Shown piece by piece: positions 1 to 12,450 of a stretch of 64,000 nucleotides of DNA (positions within the stretch are counted from its first letter, which is position 1; each line of letters opens with the position of its first letter). The stretch spans positions 251,501 to 315,500 of the forward strand of contig NC_036460.1 in assembly GCF_002775205.1 (NCBI RefSeq), read 5' to 3'. Both the position numbers and the translations under genes were made by a program. Under the pieces are notes generated by a model that saw only the letters and a program-made list of their open reading frames with translations, made no database searches and was not told the origin of the DNA. Origin of the DNA: Xiphophorus maculatus. Lineage: Eukaryota; Chordata; Actinopteri; Cyprinodontiformes; Poeciliidae.

Positions 1-606
1 CAACCAGTGACTCGGCATTTCCTGGATCTGCTGACTTATTTTATTACTCAGCAGATTCTTTTTTACTTCCCACTTTGAAAGTCAGGGAATTTTTCTGTGA
101 GATCCAATATGGCCGCTCCGCGCGTCGACAGCCACAAACTGCAGAGGAAACTTTTATTTTACAGGAATCGATGTTGCAACTCTGAACTGAACAACAGATT
201 AAAACTGAAGGGGTCAGTTAGCATAATGTTCCTCGCTGACTGACAACCAATACTTTGGGTCAGCTGAGCTGCCATATAAATAACCTTTGACTTGATAAAG
301 AAATGGACACATTTCAGTGTTTCACTGTAAACAGGGATATTTTCATAATAAAGCTGTTTTGTGATCAGATTGCAGTAACACCCCATGACCAGTAGGAGGC
401 GGTGGTATATCCAATGAGCGGTGAATGTTACCATGAACTGATTTAAATGAGAGGGAAGCGTGACCCGGGGCCACAGCGGGACGGATTAACCAATCAATAA
501 CTGATGATCACGATCAGCTGTAGCTCTCAGTGTCTCCCTTGTTTTTTCCTCGGCCTTAATTTGTTGGGTTTGTGCAGTAACTGACCTCTGGGTCTCCGCC
601 CCTCAG
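1..606 (+). other. Intron upstream of the ESRR last exon
   Basis: This stretch holds no recognisable coding exon on either strand. It ends in a pyrimidine-containing tract and an AG at 605-606 that serves as the splice acceptor for the receptor exon that follows. The preceding exons of that gene must lie left of the window. Confidence 0.6.
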
Positions 607-845
607 ACACCGAGCCGCCGGACTCTCCGGACTCGCTGCAGCGGTTCCAGGACGGCCTGCAGGAGGCGCTGCAGGACTACGAGTGTTCCCGCGGGGAGCC
701 GCACCGGGCGGGCCGGCTGCTGATGAGCCTCCCGCTGCTGCGGCAGAGCGCCGCCCGCGCCATGGAGGCCTTCCGGCGGCTGCACCGCCAGCGCCGCGTC
801 CCCATCCACAAACTGCTGCTGGAGATGCTGGACGCCAAGAGCTGA
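607..845 (+). CDS. Estrogen-related receptor (ESRR family), last coding exon, partial gene
   Basis: This exon encodes the C-terminal end of a nuclear receptor ligand-binding domain. The acceptor AG is at 605-606, the first two bases complete a split codon, and the frame runs to a TGA at 843-845. The peptide contains LQEALQDYE, then RAGRLLMSLPLLRQ, then VPIHKLLLEMLDAKS. These match helices 9-12 of the ERR family (ERR-gamma has HEALQDYE, LMTLPLLRQ and VPMHKLFLEMLEAKV), and LLLEML is the AF-2 activation helix that recruits PGC-1-type coactivators. ERRs are constitutively active orphan receptors that control energy metabolism from the nucleus. The segment between (FRRLHRQRR) is more basic than in ERR-alpha, -beta or -gamma, so this may be the teleost delta-type member (esrrd). 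That assignment is inference, partly from its position next to shkbp1. The upstream exons, including the DNA-binding domain, are outside the window. Confidence 0.85.
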
Positions 846-3152
846 GCAGCTTCTCTTCCCAAACCATTCTGGTTCTATCCTGCCGTCATTAGCGAGGTCG
901 TCCAGGTCAGACCACAAATTCACTTCCAAGTCAATAAGAGGGAAGAAAGGCAGAACATGTGACCAAACTGTAAGAAACCAGCAGACAGAAACTGGATTTC
1001 TAGCAGTTTTGCAAAATGGGAATAAAATATCCACATTTTTAACCAATAAACGATCAATACCAGCATCAGATATCAGGGCTTCCTGTGTAAGCCCCGCCCC
1101 CTTTATGGACGTTTATCTCTCAGGGACTGAGGAGGGAGTGTCATCATGTTTCCTGGGTTTACGTTTTCATGTATTTTTGTTATTTCTGTGTAAAGTTTTA
1201 TCTCAGCTTCTCCCGTTTTCTCAGGCGAAATAAATCCAAAACTTTTACAACAAAATCTGTTGAGTGTTCAATACGAACCGTTTCACAATCACTAAGGTTC
1301 AAACGTCACACAAGTGATGCGTTCAAAGGCTTAGGGAAACATTTGCTTTAACGTGAATTTAGGTTTTAATACTTAGGAGAATTTAGGAGAGAAAATTTTA
1401 TTATATCAAAAATTTAGTTTTTTATTAGACTTTATACAACAAACATTTATTTTAATTTAGAGGTCACTGAACTGGTTCGGATCAACGGTTCTGGTTCAGG
1501 ACGGTTTTCTGAAGTTTCACACCTCATTAAAGAAATCAGAACGAATCAATGCAGTTGTCCCTCCGGCCACTAGGTGGCAGTAAAGGCAGCAGATTGAGAT
1601 TTAAATACAGCAGTAAGAATGAAAATCAACATTTTAAATCTAACAAAACCAGAATACTTTTTTTTTTCCAGAAATCAATTATTTTTTCTCTCATGCCTGT
1701 TAGACCAGGAAGGCACGACCATATATGGACAATTAGCAGCTAGAATGTGATTATTTCACAGACAAATTTAGGAGGAATAAGTTGTCTGATTATTTGTTAC
1801 TAACATCCTCCAAGCAGGAAACACAGCAGGTCTTCATATTTTTTATATTTCTGTTGAAATCCGACTTTTTTGTTTTGTTTGGTTGTTCATGCTAAAATTA
1901 AATGGCTGCAGTCAGACTTCTCTCTGAACGGTTAATGAGGTCAAAGCGTAGTCGCCGCTCAGCAGCTGGAAAGATGGCCGCCGCCGTCCATGGACAGATT
2001 TTAAACAGCATGGAGACCCGATCAGAACCAGACGAAGGAACGTAAGAACATCGACCAGGTCTGTCTTCTTCAGGAGCAGAACTAAGACACGTCTCACTTC
2101 AGTGAAGTAGAAGTCGGATAAAATGCGGCGTGACCGTTCAGACTGTAGATGCTGGGAAACTATCGGATATGTATCTGATTTAGTTTCACACAAAAAAGTC
2201 AGATTTCTTTTGCATGAAAAGATTGAAATTGGGCGGTTCAGCGTGTTGTTTGTAAGCATAAAGTTCATTAGATCCAGCAGAGGCTGGATAATTTTGTCCC
2301 TCAGTGTCTGAGCTCAATTAATAAATGCTTCCACAAATGCCGGTCTGCTAGGTCTCTCTGCTCCGTCAGCCATGTTGTCACTTTCTTTCCTTCTCTGTTT
2401 TTAAACAGTTTGTGATTTTAGACTGAACTATAGAGGACTTGAAAACGACTTCGGCAGCAATCCACTAAATCCCTCTGTGCCAAACCAGTGTCTCCTCTTT
2501 CAGAACTGTTGGTTATTTAATCAGCTGCTGAACTGAAAGTATTTGGATAAAAGTGCCAGAGAGGGAAGTGGCAGAAATACAGAAAAGTATATTTATGTTG
2601 TACTGAAGTACTTCTTGCATACAAAGTGTTTTTCTTCACATAAACCTTCTGCTGAACTGCAGAGACACAAAACATCCAAATAAACATCAGCATTATAGAA
2701 AACCTTTGGAATAAATACTTCAGAGCTTAAACGGAGTTTTTTTTTTTGTTGGGAACTGATGGTGGCAGAGAATCTGACAGAATCGCCTGCTGCCCCCTGC
2801 AGGCTTTAAATCAAACTTCAGGTAGAAATGATAAAAATAAATCTTCTCTAGAAACCGGAGCAGAAAACTGTCGGATATAAAAGTTAGAAAACGTCACAAA
2901 CACCATCAGCTGAGTCCGGTCCCATCCGGTCCGGTCCATCTTTTCCCTTAGGTTCTGAGTGAAATTAATTAATGCAGTGAAGAAAAACCTTCATCCTGAT
3001 TTCTGGACCGGGTTTGGTTCTGGAGAATTCCAGCTGCAGAGTTCATTCCTCTGTAGTGCCACCTGCTGGAGAAAAGCACTCCATCCAGAGGTTTAAAGGA
3101 ATCCGAACGTCTCAATTTGGTTGGCCAATCAGAAGCCGGTCTGGTTGGCCAA
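846..3152. other. Convergent intergenic region with both 3' UTRs
   Basis: The ESRR gene (+) and shkbp1 (-) converge here, so the stretch carries both 3' UTRs and a short spacer. No coding exon was recognised. A CTCF-like core is at 1567-1580. A possible variant poly(A) signal for shkbp1 (ATTAAA on the minus strand) is at 2516-2521. The open frames seen here are short and show no family resemblance. Confidence 0.5.
1021..1026 (+). terminator. Candidate polyadenylation signal of the ESRR gene
   Basis: An AATAAA hexamer lies about 175 bases after the receptor stop codon, a normal 3' UTR length. A second candidate (AAATAAA) lies near 1228. Which one is used cannot be decided from sequence. Confidence 0.4.
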
Positions 3153-3166
3153 TCAGAAGCTGGTCT
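3119..3166 (-). repeat. 24-bp direct duplication spanning the shkbp1 stop codon
   Basis: Two adjacent 24-bp units, 3119-3142 and 3143-3166, differ at a single base. The right-hand unit carries the last codons and the stop of shkbp1 (minus strand). The left-hand unit is a copy of that end lying just inside the 3' UTR. Each unit contains an ATTGG/CCAAT pentamer. Confidence 0.9.
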
Positions 3167-3990
3167 CATTCATGTGTGGTTTGGGGCTGGACGGCGCCGC
3201 CGCTCCGGTTCCTTCTGGACTCGCCGGACTCTCTGGTGTCGCCGCCGCCTCAGCGGGCGACGCCGCAGCGCCACGGCGAGGGGATGACGCAGGGGTCAAG
3301 GAGCGGCTTGGACTGGGGATAGAGGAGGCGGGGCTTGTGGGCGAGGTGGGCGTGGCCCTGCGGTGCGAGGAGGAGGGCAGAGGGGAGGCGGACATGGAGG
3401 ACGGCGTCCCTGGGGTGTAGCGGGCTCCGGGGGACACAGTGAAGCTGGTGGGGGTCCGCAGGCTGAACCTGGCTTCCAGCTCGCTACAGACCGCCACGCT
3501 GCGCCTCATGCCCTCCGACCACGGTGGCGTGCCGAAGGCCGAGCTGGCCGCCGCCTCAGGGCCCTTGGCCAGTTCCTGGCAGCGCTCCACGAAGCTGCCG
3601 CGCCGGACTGCCTCCCGGTCCCGCTCCCGCTCCGGGTGGTACCGAGGCGCCTGGGGGCTCGGGCCCTGATGGTGGGCGGGGCTCTGGAGGTGGGTGGGGC
3701 CATAAAGGCTCTGGAAGCTGGCAGAGGGGGCGGCGTCTCTGGGCAGTCTGCTGAGGGGAGCTGGGGGCGGAGTCTGCCGAGGGAGGCTGCCGCTCAGCGA
3801 GGCGGAGGACCCCGACGCTCCGGGTGAACCGCGGAAACGGTCGGCCCGGTAACTGTCGCTGAGCTGAGAGTGGAGGCTGCAGAGACAGGAAGTGACATCA
3901 GTAAGCTTCCTCACTAATTTAAAAAGGTGTGTGTGCGTGAAACCCTGAAATGAAGGAAAGAACAAAAGATCCTGACTGGTGTGACGAGCA

Positions 3991-4025
<35 letters not shown>

Positions 4026-7000
4026 ACTTGTTTATAGGACATATTGAGGACCTTTTTCACAGCTTTCACCAGTGAAGGGAGGTCATTTGTGGAAGTTAGG
4101 ACGTTTTCTAGGTCCTCACTTTTTTCTTAGCTCCACTGGTCAGATTTAGATATTTGGTATGAGTTCAGTTCTGGTTAAGATTCGGGTAAGAAATAGACTA
4201 GTGATGGTTAAATGTCTGGTTTAGGCATATATGCACAGAAATGTACAGAAATCAAGACAAAATGCTCAATATGAATAGACACGCGCCCCCATCTTCCTGC
4301 TGGAGTGTAAAGAGCTGCATGATGATGATGACCAACATCGTCAACATAACATAATATGTACCCCAGCTATATAAAAGACAAAGGGACGCAGTGCTTTGCT
4401 ACTAATTGTCAACACTACAACTAAATATAACAAGGTCAGAAAAAAGTTTTAATTAAGAAAAAATGGCGAGGGAGAGGGAGTAGTTCAGTTATGCTAGCTT
4501 GACTTTGGCAACCATAACATGCAGATGTGATGTGGAATTTCAGTTCAGTGAAAAAATAAAAACAGGTGACCCACAGACCACTACTGTGTTAGCGTAGCTA
4601 ATAGCAGCGGTAGCTAATCTACCACAGCGATCACATTAATGATAACAAAATAAACATCAGGCCTGAAAACATAAAACTGCAACGGACTGAATTTTCAGTT
4701 TGTGTGGGAAATATTTCAAGTGTTTTTTAGTGTTGAATCCTGATACATTAGTAGAGCTGTTGTCAGTCAGTTGCTATGGCAACGGGTCTGAGTGTACCAT
4801 AGCCAACAACGAAAGCGAGAAAAAAAGCAGAGTTCTGAGTTGTTCTTCAACGGTTTTTCTGCCATTTTTCCCTTTGGTGTGGAACATAGCACTGAATTAA
4901 TTAAGCGTACATCTCCAGGTTTCATTTAGTTAATGGTTCACCGCGGCAACGCTCAACACGTCCATAGAGGTAGGTGTGTGTCTTTCTCTTTGTACCTGCA
5001 GGTGGAGGTCCTGGGCGTGCTGTCGGGCGTCCGGGTCAGAGCCAGGTCACACTGATCCAGCAGCTCCAGCAGCTCCTCCTCCGTCGGCCCGCCCAGAGCT
5101 GCCGGAACAAAAACACCTCGTCATCCCCTCTGACCAATCAGAGCGCTCACGTGCTCAGGGCGCCACTGACCTCTGATGTCGACCTTCCCGGCGATCTCCA
5201 TGGCTGTGGTCAGGTCCCACATCTGGATGCTGCCGTTGCCGTGGCCGCTGAACAGGTAGCGGCGCGGGCGCGAGCCAATGCGACTCGAGCCCTCGCACTC
5301 GTGGACCATGAAGGCCGTGATGGACGTCCCGTCCACCGACCGCACCTCGCACACCCTGGAGAGACAGCTGCTGTCAACAAACCCAGAGACTACTCACTCT
5401 GAAGGTGGTGGAAGTGGGAGGGGCTCATTTACTGAAGCAGGAAAATTGCTTCATCTGACCTTCACATTTTAAAAAATCTGATTTATCCAAATTAATTTGT
5501 ATTTTCAGGATATTTTCTTTGAATTGTTCTGAATAATTAATATTCTGTTTAGCAGCATCTTCACATGCTTCACTATTTTTTCAGAAGTTTGTGTTTAATA
5601 AAAACATGTTTCTTCCACAATCCTTTGACAATCTAAACTGAATCGATCAGTGAGACCCATCAGCTTCAGGAAGTCTTTAAACATTTAACATCAGATAAAA
5701 CTTTGAGATGGAACGTCCTTAATGCTTTTTTTTCTTCATTTATACTTCAATCCAGATTCGATTCAGATCTAACAGCTGATACTAGATGAAAGCGTCGCCA
5801 TGATTAAACTCCAAACTGGGGGCCAATCGCCACCAGGCCGCCTCTGATTGGTCTGTCATCAGGAAACGTCCCTCACCTCTTCCCGTTTGACGACAGCCGG
5901 ACGTAGAGCTTATCCGTGTCCGGAACAACTCTCTGGATGAACACCTGCTGGTCGTCCCGCTCCCCGTATGGACCTGGAACCACACAGACCTAGCTAGGTC
6001 AAACAGAACCCAACAGTACCCAGTACAACCCAACAAAATCAAATAAAATCAGTTAGAACCAAACAGAGCCCATTAGAACCCGCTGACCGATCTCGGTTCC
6101 GGCGCTGCAGCCTCCGTGTCCGTCCACGTCGTCCAGACTCAGGATCTTGAAGGAGGTGAGTGGAGTGGACCCGGGCTGGGTGGAGATCATCCCTCGGAAC
6201 CGGGTCACAGTCCAGGTCCGAACGTGGTTGTTGTCCGCACAGACTGGAAAACACAAGGAGGAACCATCAGAACCTGATGCCGGCGCCTGGACCCATCAGA
6301 ACCGGGCCTGGTACCTGAGATGAGGTGCTTCTCAGACAGCATAATCTTGGTGACGGGACTGCGGTGGACAGAGAAGGTCTGGAAGAGCTGCGGACCGGAA
6401 CCGACCGTCTCCGGATGCTGGACGATGACCCGGACCGTACCAGAACTGGTTCCGTACGCGATCTCGATCCAGTTCCCGCTGTCACCTGAACACACCACAG
6501 TTCTGACTACTGCAGATTCGTTACAAAACAGTGAAAAGCGTTGAGTTGATGTGATGCTGACGCTGACCTGCAGGGGGCAGCGTTTCCTCCGCCTGTCCGC
6601 TGCTGCCCCCTGTGGCCACCGATAAAACTGGAGCCATTTCAAATCTTTAAAGATTAAAATTTTGTGTCTAATCCGTCTGCTTATTTTATTTTTTTTGTTT
6701 GTTTTTTTGGATGAAATTTAATATTTAAAAAATATTATATAATTAATTACAAATATTTAAATGTTTTTAATTAAACTTTCTCTCCTTTTATAAGTGATTT
6801 TAGTTTTTAATGCCACTGTTGAATTCTGGCTTTTGTCAGAGAAGGATAAATAAATGTTGTTATTTATTCATATTTATTTAAAAAAAAACAATAATGTTTT
6901 GATTCATATTAGAGTTTTACGAATAAATAAATTTATTTTCTTTAAATATTTTAAATTAATCCTTTCAACCATTTATAACAGCTTTGTTTTATATTTCATT

Positions 7001-10000
7001 ACCTTTTTTCTTTACAGCTTTTTATTTAGGTTATAATTCAATGTTTGTTTTTATTTTATTTTATTAGTTTTAAATGTCTTACTTCTTATTTAATTCATTA
7101 AATTATTATTCACACTTCTTTTAGATCACAAACCTTTAATTTTAGCTCTGAGAAACTCTGACCCCTCCTAACTGTATATTTTTAATGTTAATTTGATGCT
7201 TTTATTCTTTATTTAGTTGTGGATGTTGTAATATTCAGTTTGTTGGCTGTGTGTCCTGCCCAGTCCTCCCAGTATGAGTGGTTTGGTCCTTACTGGTTTT
7301 CGGGGTCAGGTAGACGCTGAGGGCGGTGATGGCGTCCTCGGTTGGGTCCCTGTAGAGCTCCGTCACCAGCAGGTCGTTGTCCTTCATCCTCAGAGGGAAC
7401 TTCTGGACGTCTGACGGAGACAAAAACATCAGCTACCTGTTGTCATGGTGATGGACTTGGACCATGTTGCCATGGCGATGGACTTGGACACGGCAGTCTT
7501 ACCGATGTAGTAGATGGATCCGTTGTTGCAGCCCAGGATGAGGAAGGATCCGGCCGTGTCGTAGCTGCTGATGGGAACAACATCCTGGTTCTGCAGCGAG
7601 AGGGGAGGGGGCGGGGCTTATTGCCTAGCAACCAACATTGAACCTGGAACTGTCCAGAACCTGACTCCACCCACCTGCCAGTGCTTGGTGACGGCGTTCC
7701 AGACACCGACCTTCCCAGTGTGGCTGGTAGCGATCAGCTGGTTACCAACGAAGAAGAGCGCCTCGGCCGGAACGTTGAGGCTGAACACGCCTGCAGGGGG
7801 CAGCACACGCATTTACAGGCCGTTCTGAGGTTCTGTTCAGATCTGTCCCAGTTCTGCTCAGGTCTGATTATCATAAACAAGCCTGATCCCAGTTAGACAG
7901 CATGAAAGAAGTAATTTAAATGATTCTCATTGTCCAATCAGAACAGACTTCCTCTAAGCTGAAAATGAGACAGGAAGAAGAAAAAAAACATGGAGTCTCA
8001 GAAACCAGGAAGAAAAATCAAAACTTCTCACATAAATGGAAACGAATTGATATTAAAAACTACAAGAAGGCTTTTGTTAGTTTGATTCTGATCAAATTAA
8101 ACTTTAAAGTCTATATTTTTTAAGAAATAATGTTGAGGCGATGTAAAAGTGCTGAAAAATTATTTCTAAAAATTCCTCAATAAAAAGAGAAAAACATGTG
8201 TTAGAAAAATTATCTAAGTTCATTTACTTGTGAGTTTATTTGAAAGGTTATGTTTTCATATTATTATTCTGTTTGATGTTTACTTGACTCCTTTTCTTCT
8301 GTGAAACACTATTAACCATTTTTAGGATGTTTGCCTGGAGGCTAGAGACGTTTACACATTCCTGTGTTATCAGCTTCATGTGTAACGGATTAGTTGCGGT
8401 CAGCCTCATGCCCTTGTAAGGGCATGCCCACAGAAGGTTCCAGAACACCCTGTAGCAAAGGTCATTGGTCAAATTCTTTGTGTGACTATGTGAAAAAGCC
8501 CAACCTCCTTCCTTGTATTTTCTAATAAAGCCAAATGCAGAGAGAGATCAGGCAGAGTTGATCCCAGACAGTGTTTGACAGCGGCTGTCCGTGTCTCGGG
8601 TCCACTCTCCTCTTCTGCAGAAAAGTAAATCGTGTCTCTGGTTGATTCTTTGCAGGTTAGGAATTAAAATAAACCTATCAACATGCAAACTACAAAATAA
8701 GACCAAAGAATGAAAACGGAAAAAAGCACAAAAAAAGATTAAAAACTGAAAAAAATTTAAAAAATGAAAAAAATTTTTTTATATATTTTATAAAGTAAAC
8801 AAACTGAAAACTAAAATACATGTAGAAAAGTTAAATTAAAGTAGAGCTGAAATACAATATAAAATTACTAAAAAATTAAATAAAAATTGAGAAAATTTCC
8901 AAAGAAAAAATAAAACTGAAGAAACACAATAAAAATTTAAAATACTATAAAAACCATACCAAAAATATAAAATCTAAACAAAAAACACGTTTTATAAAAA
9001 ACGTTAAAACATAATTTTTAATTCTAAGCATTCATAGAAATGTAAACTCATAACTTTGATTTGCATCAGGAAACAAAAATAAATATAAGTATAAATGTTT
9101 TTTACTTCCTGCAGGTTGAAGCAGCTAATCTGAAAATTGACCGTCAATCGTACCGATTTCGTTCCCGTTGCCGTCAGGACAGATGGACCAGAGGATGATC
9201 TCCGTCACCGAGGCGACGGCCACCATCTTGTCGTTGTCTCCAAGCGACCCGCCCAACACCTTGGCGTTGAGGGCGACTCTGTCGATCACGTAGTCGAGGC
9301 GCGGCGAGGTGAAGACCTGCTGCCAGCCGTTGGATTCCTTCATCCTGACGACAGGAAGAACAACCTTCACTTCCTGGTTCCGCCTGCCAACCGGCCAATC
9401 AGAGCACCGCAGGAGTCGCTTACCTGTAGCAGACGACAAACTGAGCGTACGCCACCGCGATCCAGTTGTGATGGCCGCAGATGATCCGGACCATGCCGGG
9501 ATCGGACAATCCTCCTGCAGAACCACAGAGTTAGTGACATCACTTCCTGTAGAGCCGTGGCGGCGGTCCGACCCGTTACCTGCAGACATTCTGTCCTCGG
9601 CGCCGGTCCGGCCCAGAAGCCCGGCGTTCCCCAGGTTGGGCGGCATCGTGTTGCTGCGTCGGACCGGCGCCCGCTCCACTGGCCCGGCCCGGCCCGCCAT
9701 GAACTGAGACCCGGCCACACTGTGGCGGTTCCGACGCTTCGCTGGGTACACTGGGGAGACATGGACATGGATCAGGGCGGGTCTGGACCAGAACCGGGTC
9801 GAGTCCAGGACCGGGTCAGGTCCAGAACCGGGCCTGCTGCTGGTCCAGCTGTACCTGGGGGAGGCAGGTATCCGTTGAACAGAACGTTTCCGCAGGAGGA
9901 CCGGTCCAACTCGTCACACAGCTGCAGCTTTCGCACTGAAAGAAAATGAAAAAAGGATTTAATAATCAGAACAGCGCCTCCTGGTGGCAGCGGGTCGGAT

Positions 10001-12309
10001 TTTTCCAACAGTTATTCCCTCTGGTTCTGGAATCATCTGGAAGGACTTTTGCTGAATTTTTAGCTGTGATGCGTCACCATGGCAAAGAGGTTTACAGCTG
10101 ATTAGCAGCTCAAATATTACCTGAACTTTGACCCCTGATCAGCTGGAAGGAGGCTTCATGGATGCAGAGAGAATTTCAATCCGTTTCTTCCATCATGACG
10201 GGCAAACTGGATGAACTTCAACCAGTTTTATATTTATTACGGCGCTCAGTGGATCATGGCTGCAGCATCTTATCCCCTACTCCAACATCTCTCTGCTCAT
10301 CCTTCCAACCAGACGGCCAGACAGATTTAAAGAGGAGCAGCAAAAGCAAAGGAGGTGGATTAGCAGTGCTAGCTAACAAGTGATGGTGTCATTTAACTTC
10401 CCTTTAGGATAAATGAAGTAAGTTTGGATTGAACTGAACTGTTCTCCAGGTTTTCTTGTTTCCAAGCAGAACCAGAACAGAAATCTAAAATATAAGATCT
10501 ATGTTCAGCTGGAGAACCAGAAGCCTCAGGACGAAACGTGACGCCCGAACGTCACGTTTCCTCATCCTGACCTGAGCACGGCGGAGGCAGCATCATGCTG
10601 TGGGGCCGTTTTTAGACATCAACCTGACCTGACATGGTTCATGTCAGCAGAACATCCCTCTACCTGCTGCTGAGGCGCTGAGAACCAGCAAAGGGTGAGA
10701 ATACTTTAGCTGCTCTCACCCAGCGGCGTGATCCCGTAGAACTCGGCCTCGTGCATGAGCATGTGCACGTTGATGGAGCGCGGGTACAGCTCTTTGCTGC
10801 GCAGGAAGTTAAGGATGGGAGCGAAGAGCGACGGGTCGCGGTCGATGAAGATCTGAGGAGAGAAACGGCAGCGTGACGAAGAGGAAGACGACTCAAGCAG
10901 AAAAGAGTCCAGGAACACTCACGGCTCCTTCGTCATCCTTCAGGGTGGAGATGCGGCCGCTCAGCAGGCTGAGGAACAGGAAGAGGAAGAAGAAGAGTTC
11001 AGGAAGCTGGTCTTAGGCTGAATGGAGATAAATAAAGTCAGGCTGACTCACCTGGAGAAGAAGGAGTCAGGAACCCAGGTGAGCGTCTGTCTGGAGGTAC
11101 TGAACCTGTTAAATGTTACAGAGCCCATCGCTTTATTCTTCAAGGATTTAATCAAACTAGTAAATTCATTTAATTACATTTAAATCAACAAAACCAGCTG
11201 AAACATCAGGTTCTGATTAGGGCTGCGCACCACTAGCTATGCTAACCCTAATCACTAAGCATAAAGAGTAGCTCCACTATTGCTAAAACACTACCCCAAC
11301 TTAGCATAAGCTAATGCTAAATGCTATATTAAAATGGTATTGAGTGGACGCTATGTTAAAACAATTTACCATATGGTATTTAAATAAAAGAATTAGCTCC
11401 TCTGTTAGCGCATTAGCGGAAGTTGTCCTACCAGGGGTTTAACTTTCAGCTCAGCTCCAACAGCACCTAGTTGAACTAACCGTATTTTCCTCACCCTCCT
11501 CCTTTACCTCCATACTCGGTAAGTTTCTGCTACTCAAAGATCCATTTCTTCACAAGTCAAGGACTCTGACGACAGCGAAACGTCATGCAGTCAACCAAAT
11601 ATTGCAATACTTAACAAATCTTCATTTTCCCACCAACTTTGGGAAGTTTTCATGCAGTAAGGAAGACGGAACTGTTTCATGTTGTCAAGATGTTTGTTGC
11701 TAACAGAAACTAAAGCTTCCAGTCAGAGTTCCAGTTTAGTGATCCCGATGTCAACACCAGGTCTGACGGGAAAAAGCTCATTCCTGCAGCTAGTTTGTTA
11801 AGGTTCCATTATCGGACAAGGAGATATTTGTATAATTTTCATCTCCAAAGTCAATCTATTAAATCCAGACTATCAGAAATAAGACTCCTATTTGTGCAAA
11901 TCTAATGTATTTGTAGTTTTTAGCATAAAGTGACAGTTAAGCTTTATATTCCATCTGCATGCGTCCATTTTCGGACACAAAGTAAAAACCCAACCAATTT
12001 AAAATTATAACTTCATTTGTTTTTATTCAACCTCAGAAGGAACACATGGGGTAATAAAAAAGGTGTAAATCAAACAATTCTTTATATAAAACCCTGACTA
12101 TTCCCTTTTATGTCGTATAAAACGGTCTATTTAGATAAAGAGAGAATTAATCTTGAAAGGATGGCAAGCTGTCCGACAATGGAAGCCCCTACATTAGCTT
12201 AGTCTCATCTCTCCAGCTAGCCGGGTTAGCCCAGAACTTCCGGTGCTCCTCACCTCTTCCCACCGACATTCAGGTGGATAATATCCCCACTCTTCACCGG
12301 GGAAGACAT
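3153..12309 (-). CDS. shkbp1: SH3KBP1-binding protein 1 (BTB domain plus WD-type propeller), complete gene
   Basis: The model has 17 coding exons (minus strand): 12254-12309, 11052-11105, 10923-10968, 10720-10852, 9855-9935, 9580-9750, 9424-9514, 9154-9344, 7675-7790, 7503-7590, 7294-7410, 6315-6485, 6088-6243, 5877-5973, 5171-5355, 4996-5098 and 3153-3876. All introns are GT-AG, phases agree throughout, and the total is 2580 nt or 859 residues. Residues 10-97 are a KCTD-type BTB/POZ domain ([36 protein letters not shown]). Residues 185-585 form the WD-type propeller ([42 protein letters not shown]). The rest is a Ser/Pro-rich tail. [28 protein letters not shown] and the terminal NETSF point to SHKBP1 rather than its paralogue KCTD3. 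Human SHKBP1 binds CIN85/SH3KBP1 and limits EGFR turnover. Two PxxxPR motifs of the kind CIN85 SH3 domains bind are present (residues 609-614 and 814-819). The 241-residue last exon makes this protein about 150 residues longer than the 707-residue human one. Confidence 0.95.
3993..4022. repeat. (GT)n microsatellite in the last shkbp1 intron
   Basis: About fifteen GT dinucleotides in a row lie in intron 16 of shkbp1 (3877-4995). The rest of that intron shows nothing recognisable. Confidence 0.95.
8325..8665 (+). mobile_element. Possible solo LTR or LTR-like repeat in shkbp1 intron 8
   Basis: The stretch has the look of an LTR: a moderately GC-rich block in an AT-rich intron, an AATAAA at about 8523, and then a region resembling R-U5. 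No paired LTR, primer-binding site or coding remnant was found, and target duplications could not be defined. It could equally be another interspersed repeat. Confidence 0.3.
8690..9115. repeat. A-rich low-complexity tract in shkbp1 intron 8
   Basis: The sequence is dominated by runs of A with scattered AAAATT and AAACTGAAA words. It is low complexity with no coding potential and probably decayed repeat sequence. Confidence 0.6.
10160..10390 (+). mobile_element. LINE endonuclease-domain relic in shkbp1 intron 4
   Basis: The plus strand reads [12 protein letters not shown], then [17 protein letters not shown], then a segment ending in [12 protein letters not shown] before a stop. This follows the layout of the apurinic-type endonuclease of fish L2/Rex-like LINEs, where a KMDEL segment, a TETWL segment and a KGGGL(A/C)VYVN segment occur in the same order. 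It is short and decayed, and antisense to shkbp1. Confidence 0.6.
10575..10625 (+). mobile_element. Tc1-like transposase relic
   Basis: The plus strand encodes [10 protein letters not shown] preceded by a His/Gly-rich segment. This is the GGGSVM(L/I)WGCF block of Tc1/mariner transposases. Only the immediate motif is recognisable, and it sits in shkbp1 intron 4 just before exon 4. Confidence 0.55.
11106..12253 (-). other. First intron of shkbp1
   Basis: This is a 1.1-kb intron between the first two coding exons. It contains GCTAA-rich low-complexity sequence around 11220-11420 and no recognised exon or element otherwise. Confidence 0.6.
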
Positions 12310-12450
12310 TCTCCAGAGACCGAGTGACTCGGACAAATCCAGAAAAATACGAATTTAATCCATTTTCTGAGCAGAAAGTAGCTCAACAAAGCACTTCCTG
12401 CTACACGATGAAGGTGGGAGCTAAAAGCCGGAAATGAGCTGCGGACAAGT
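12310..12450 (-). promoter_or_regulatory. Likely shkbp1 5' UTR and promoter-proximal region
   Basis: This is the sequence immediately upstream of the start codon at 12309 (minus strand). It is richer in CpG than the flanking intron and intergenic DNA. No TATA box was recognised. The transcription start cannot be placed. Confidence 0.3.

Noticed and set aside
3363-3827. A 154-codon plus-strand frame in GC-rich DNA
   Set aside because: It is antisense to the large last exon of shkbp1, whose frame, motifs and splice sites are convincing.
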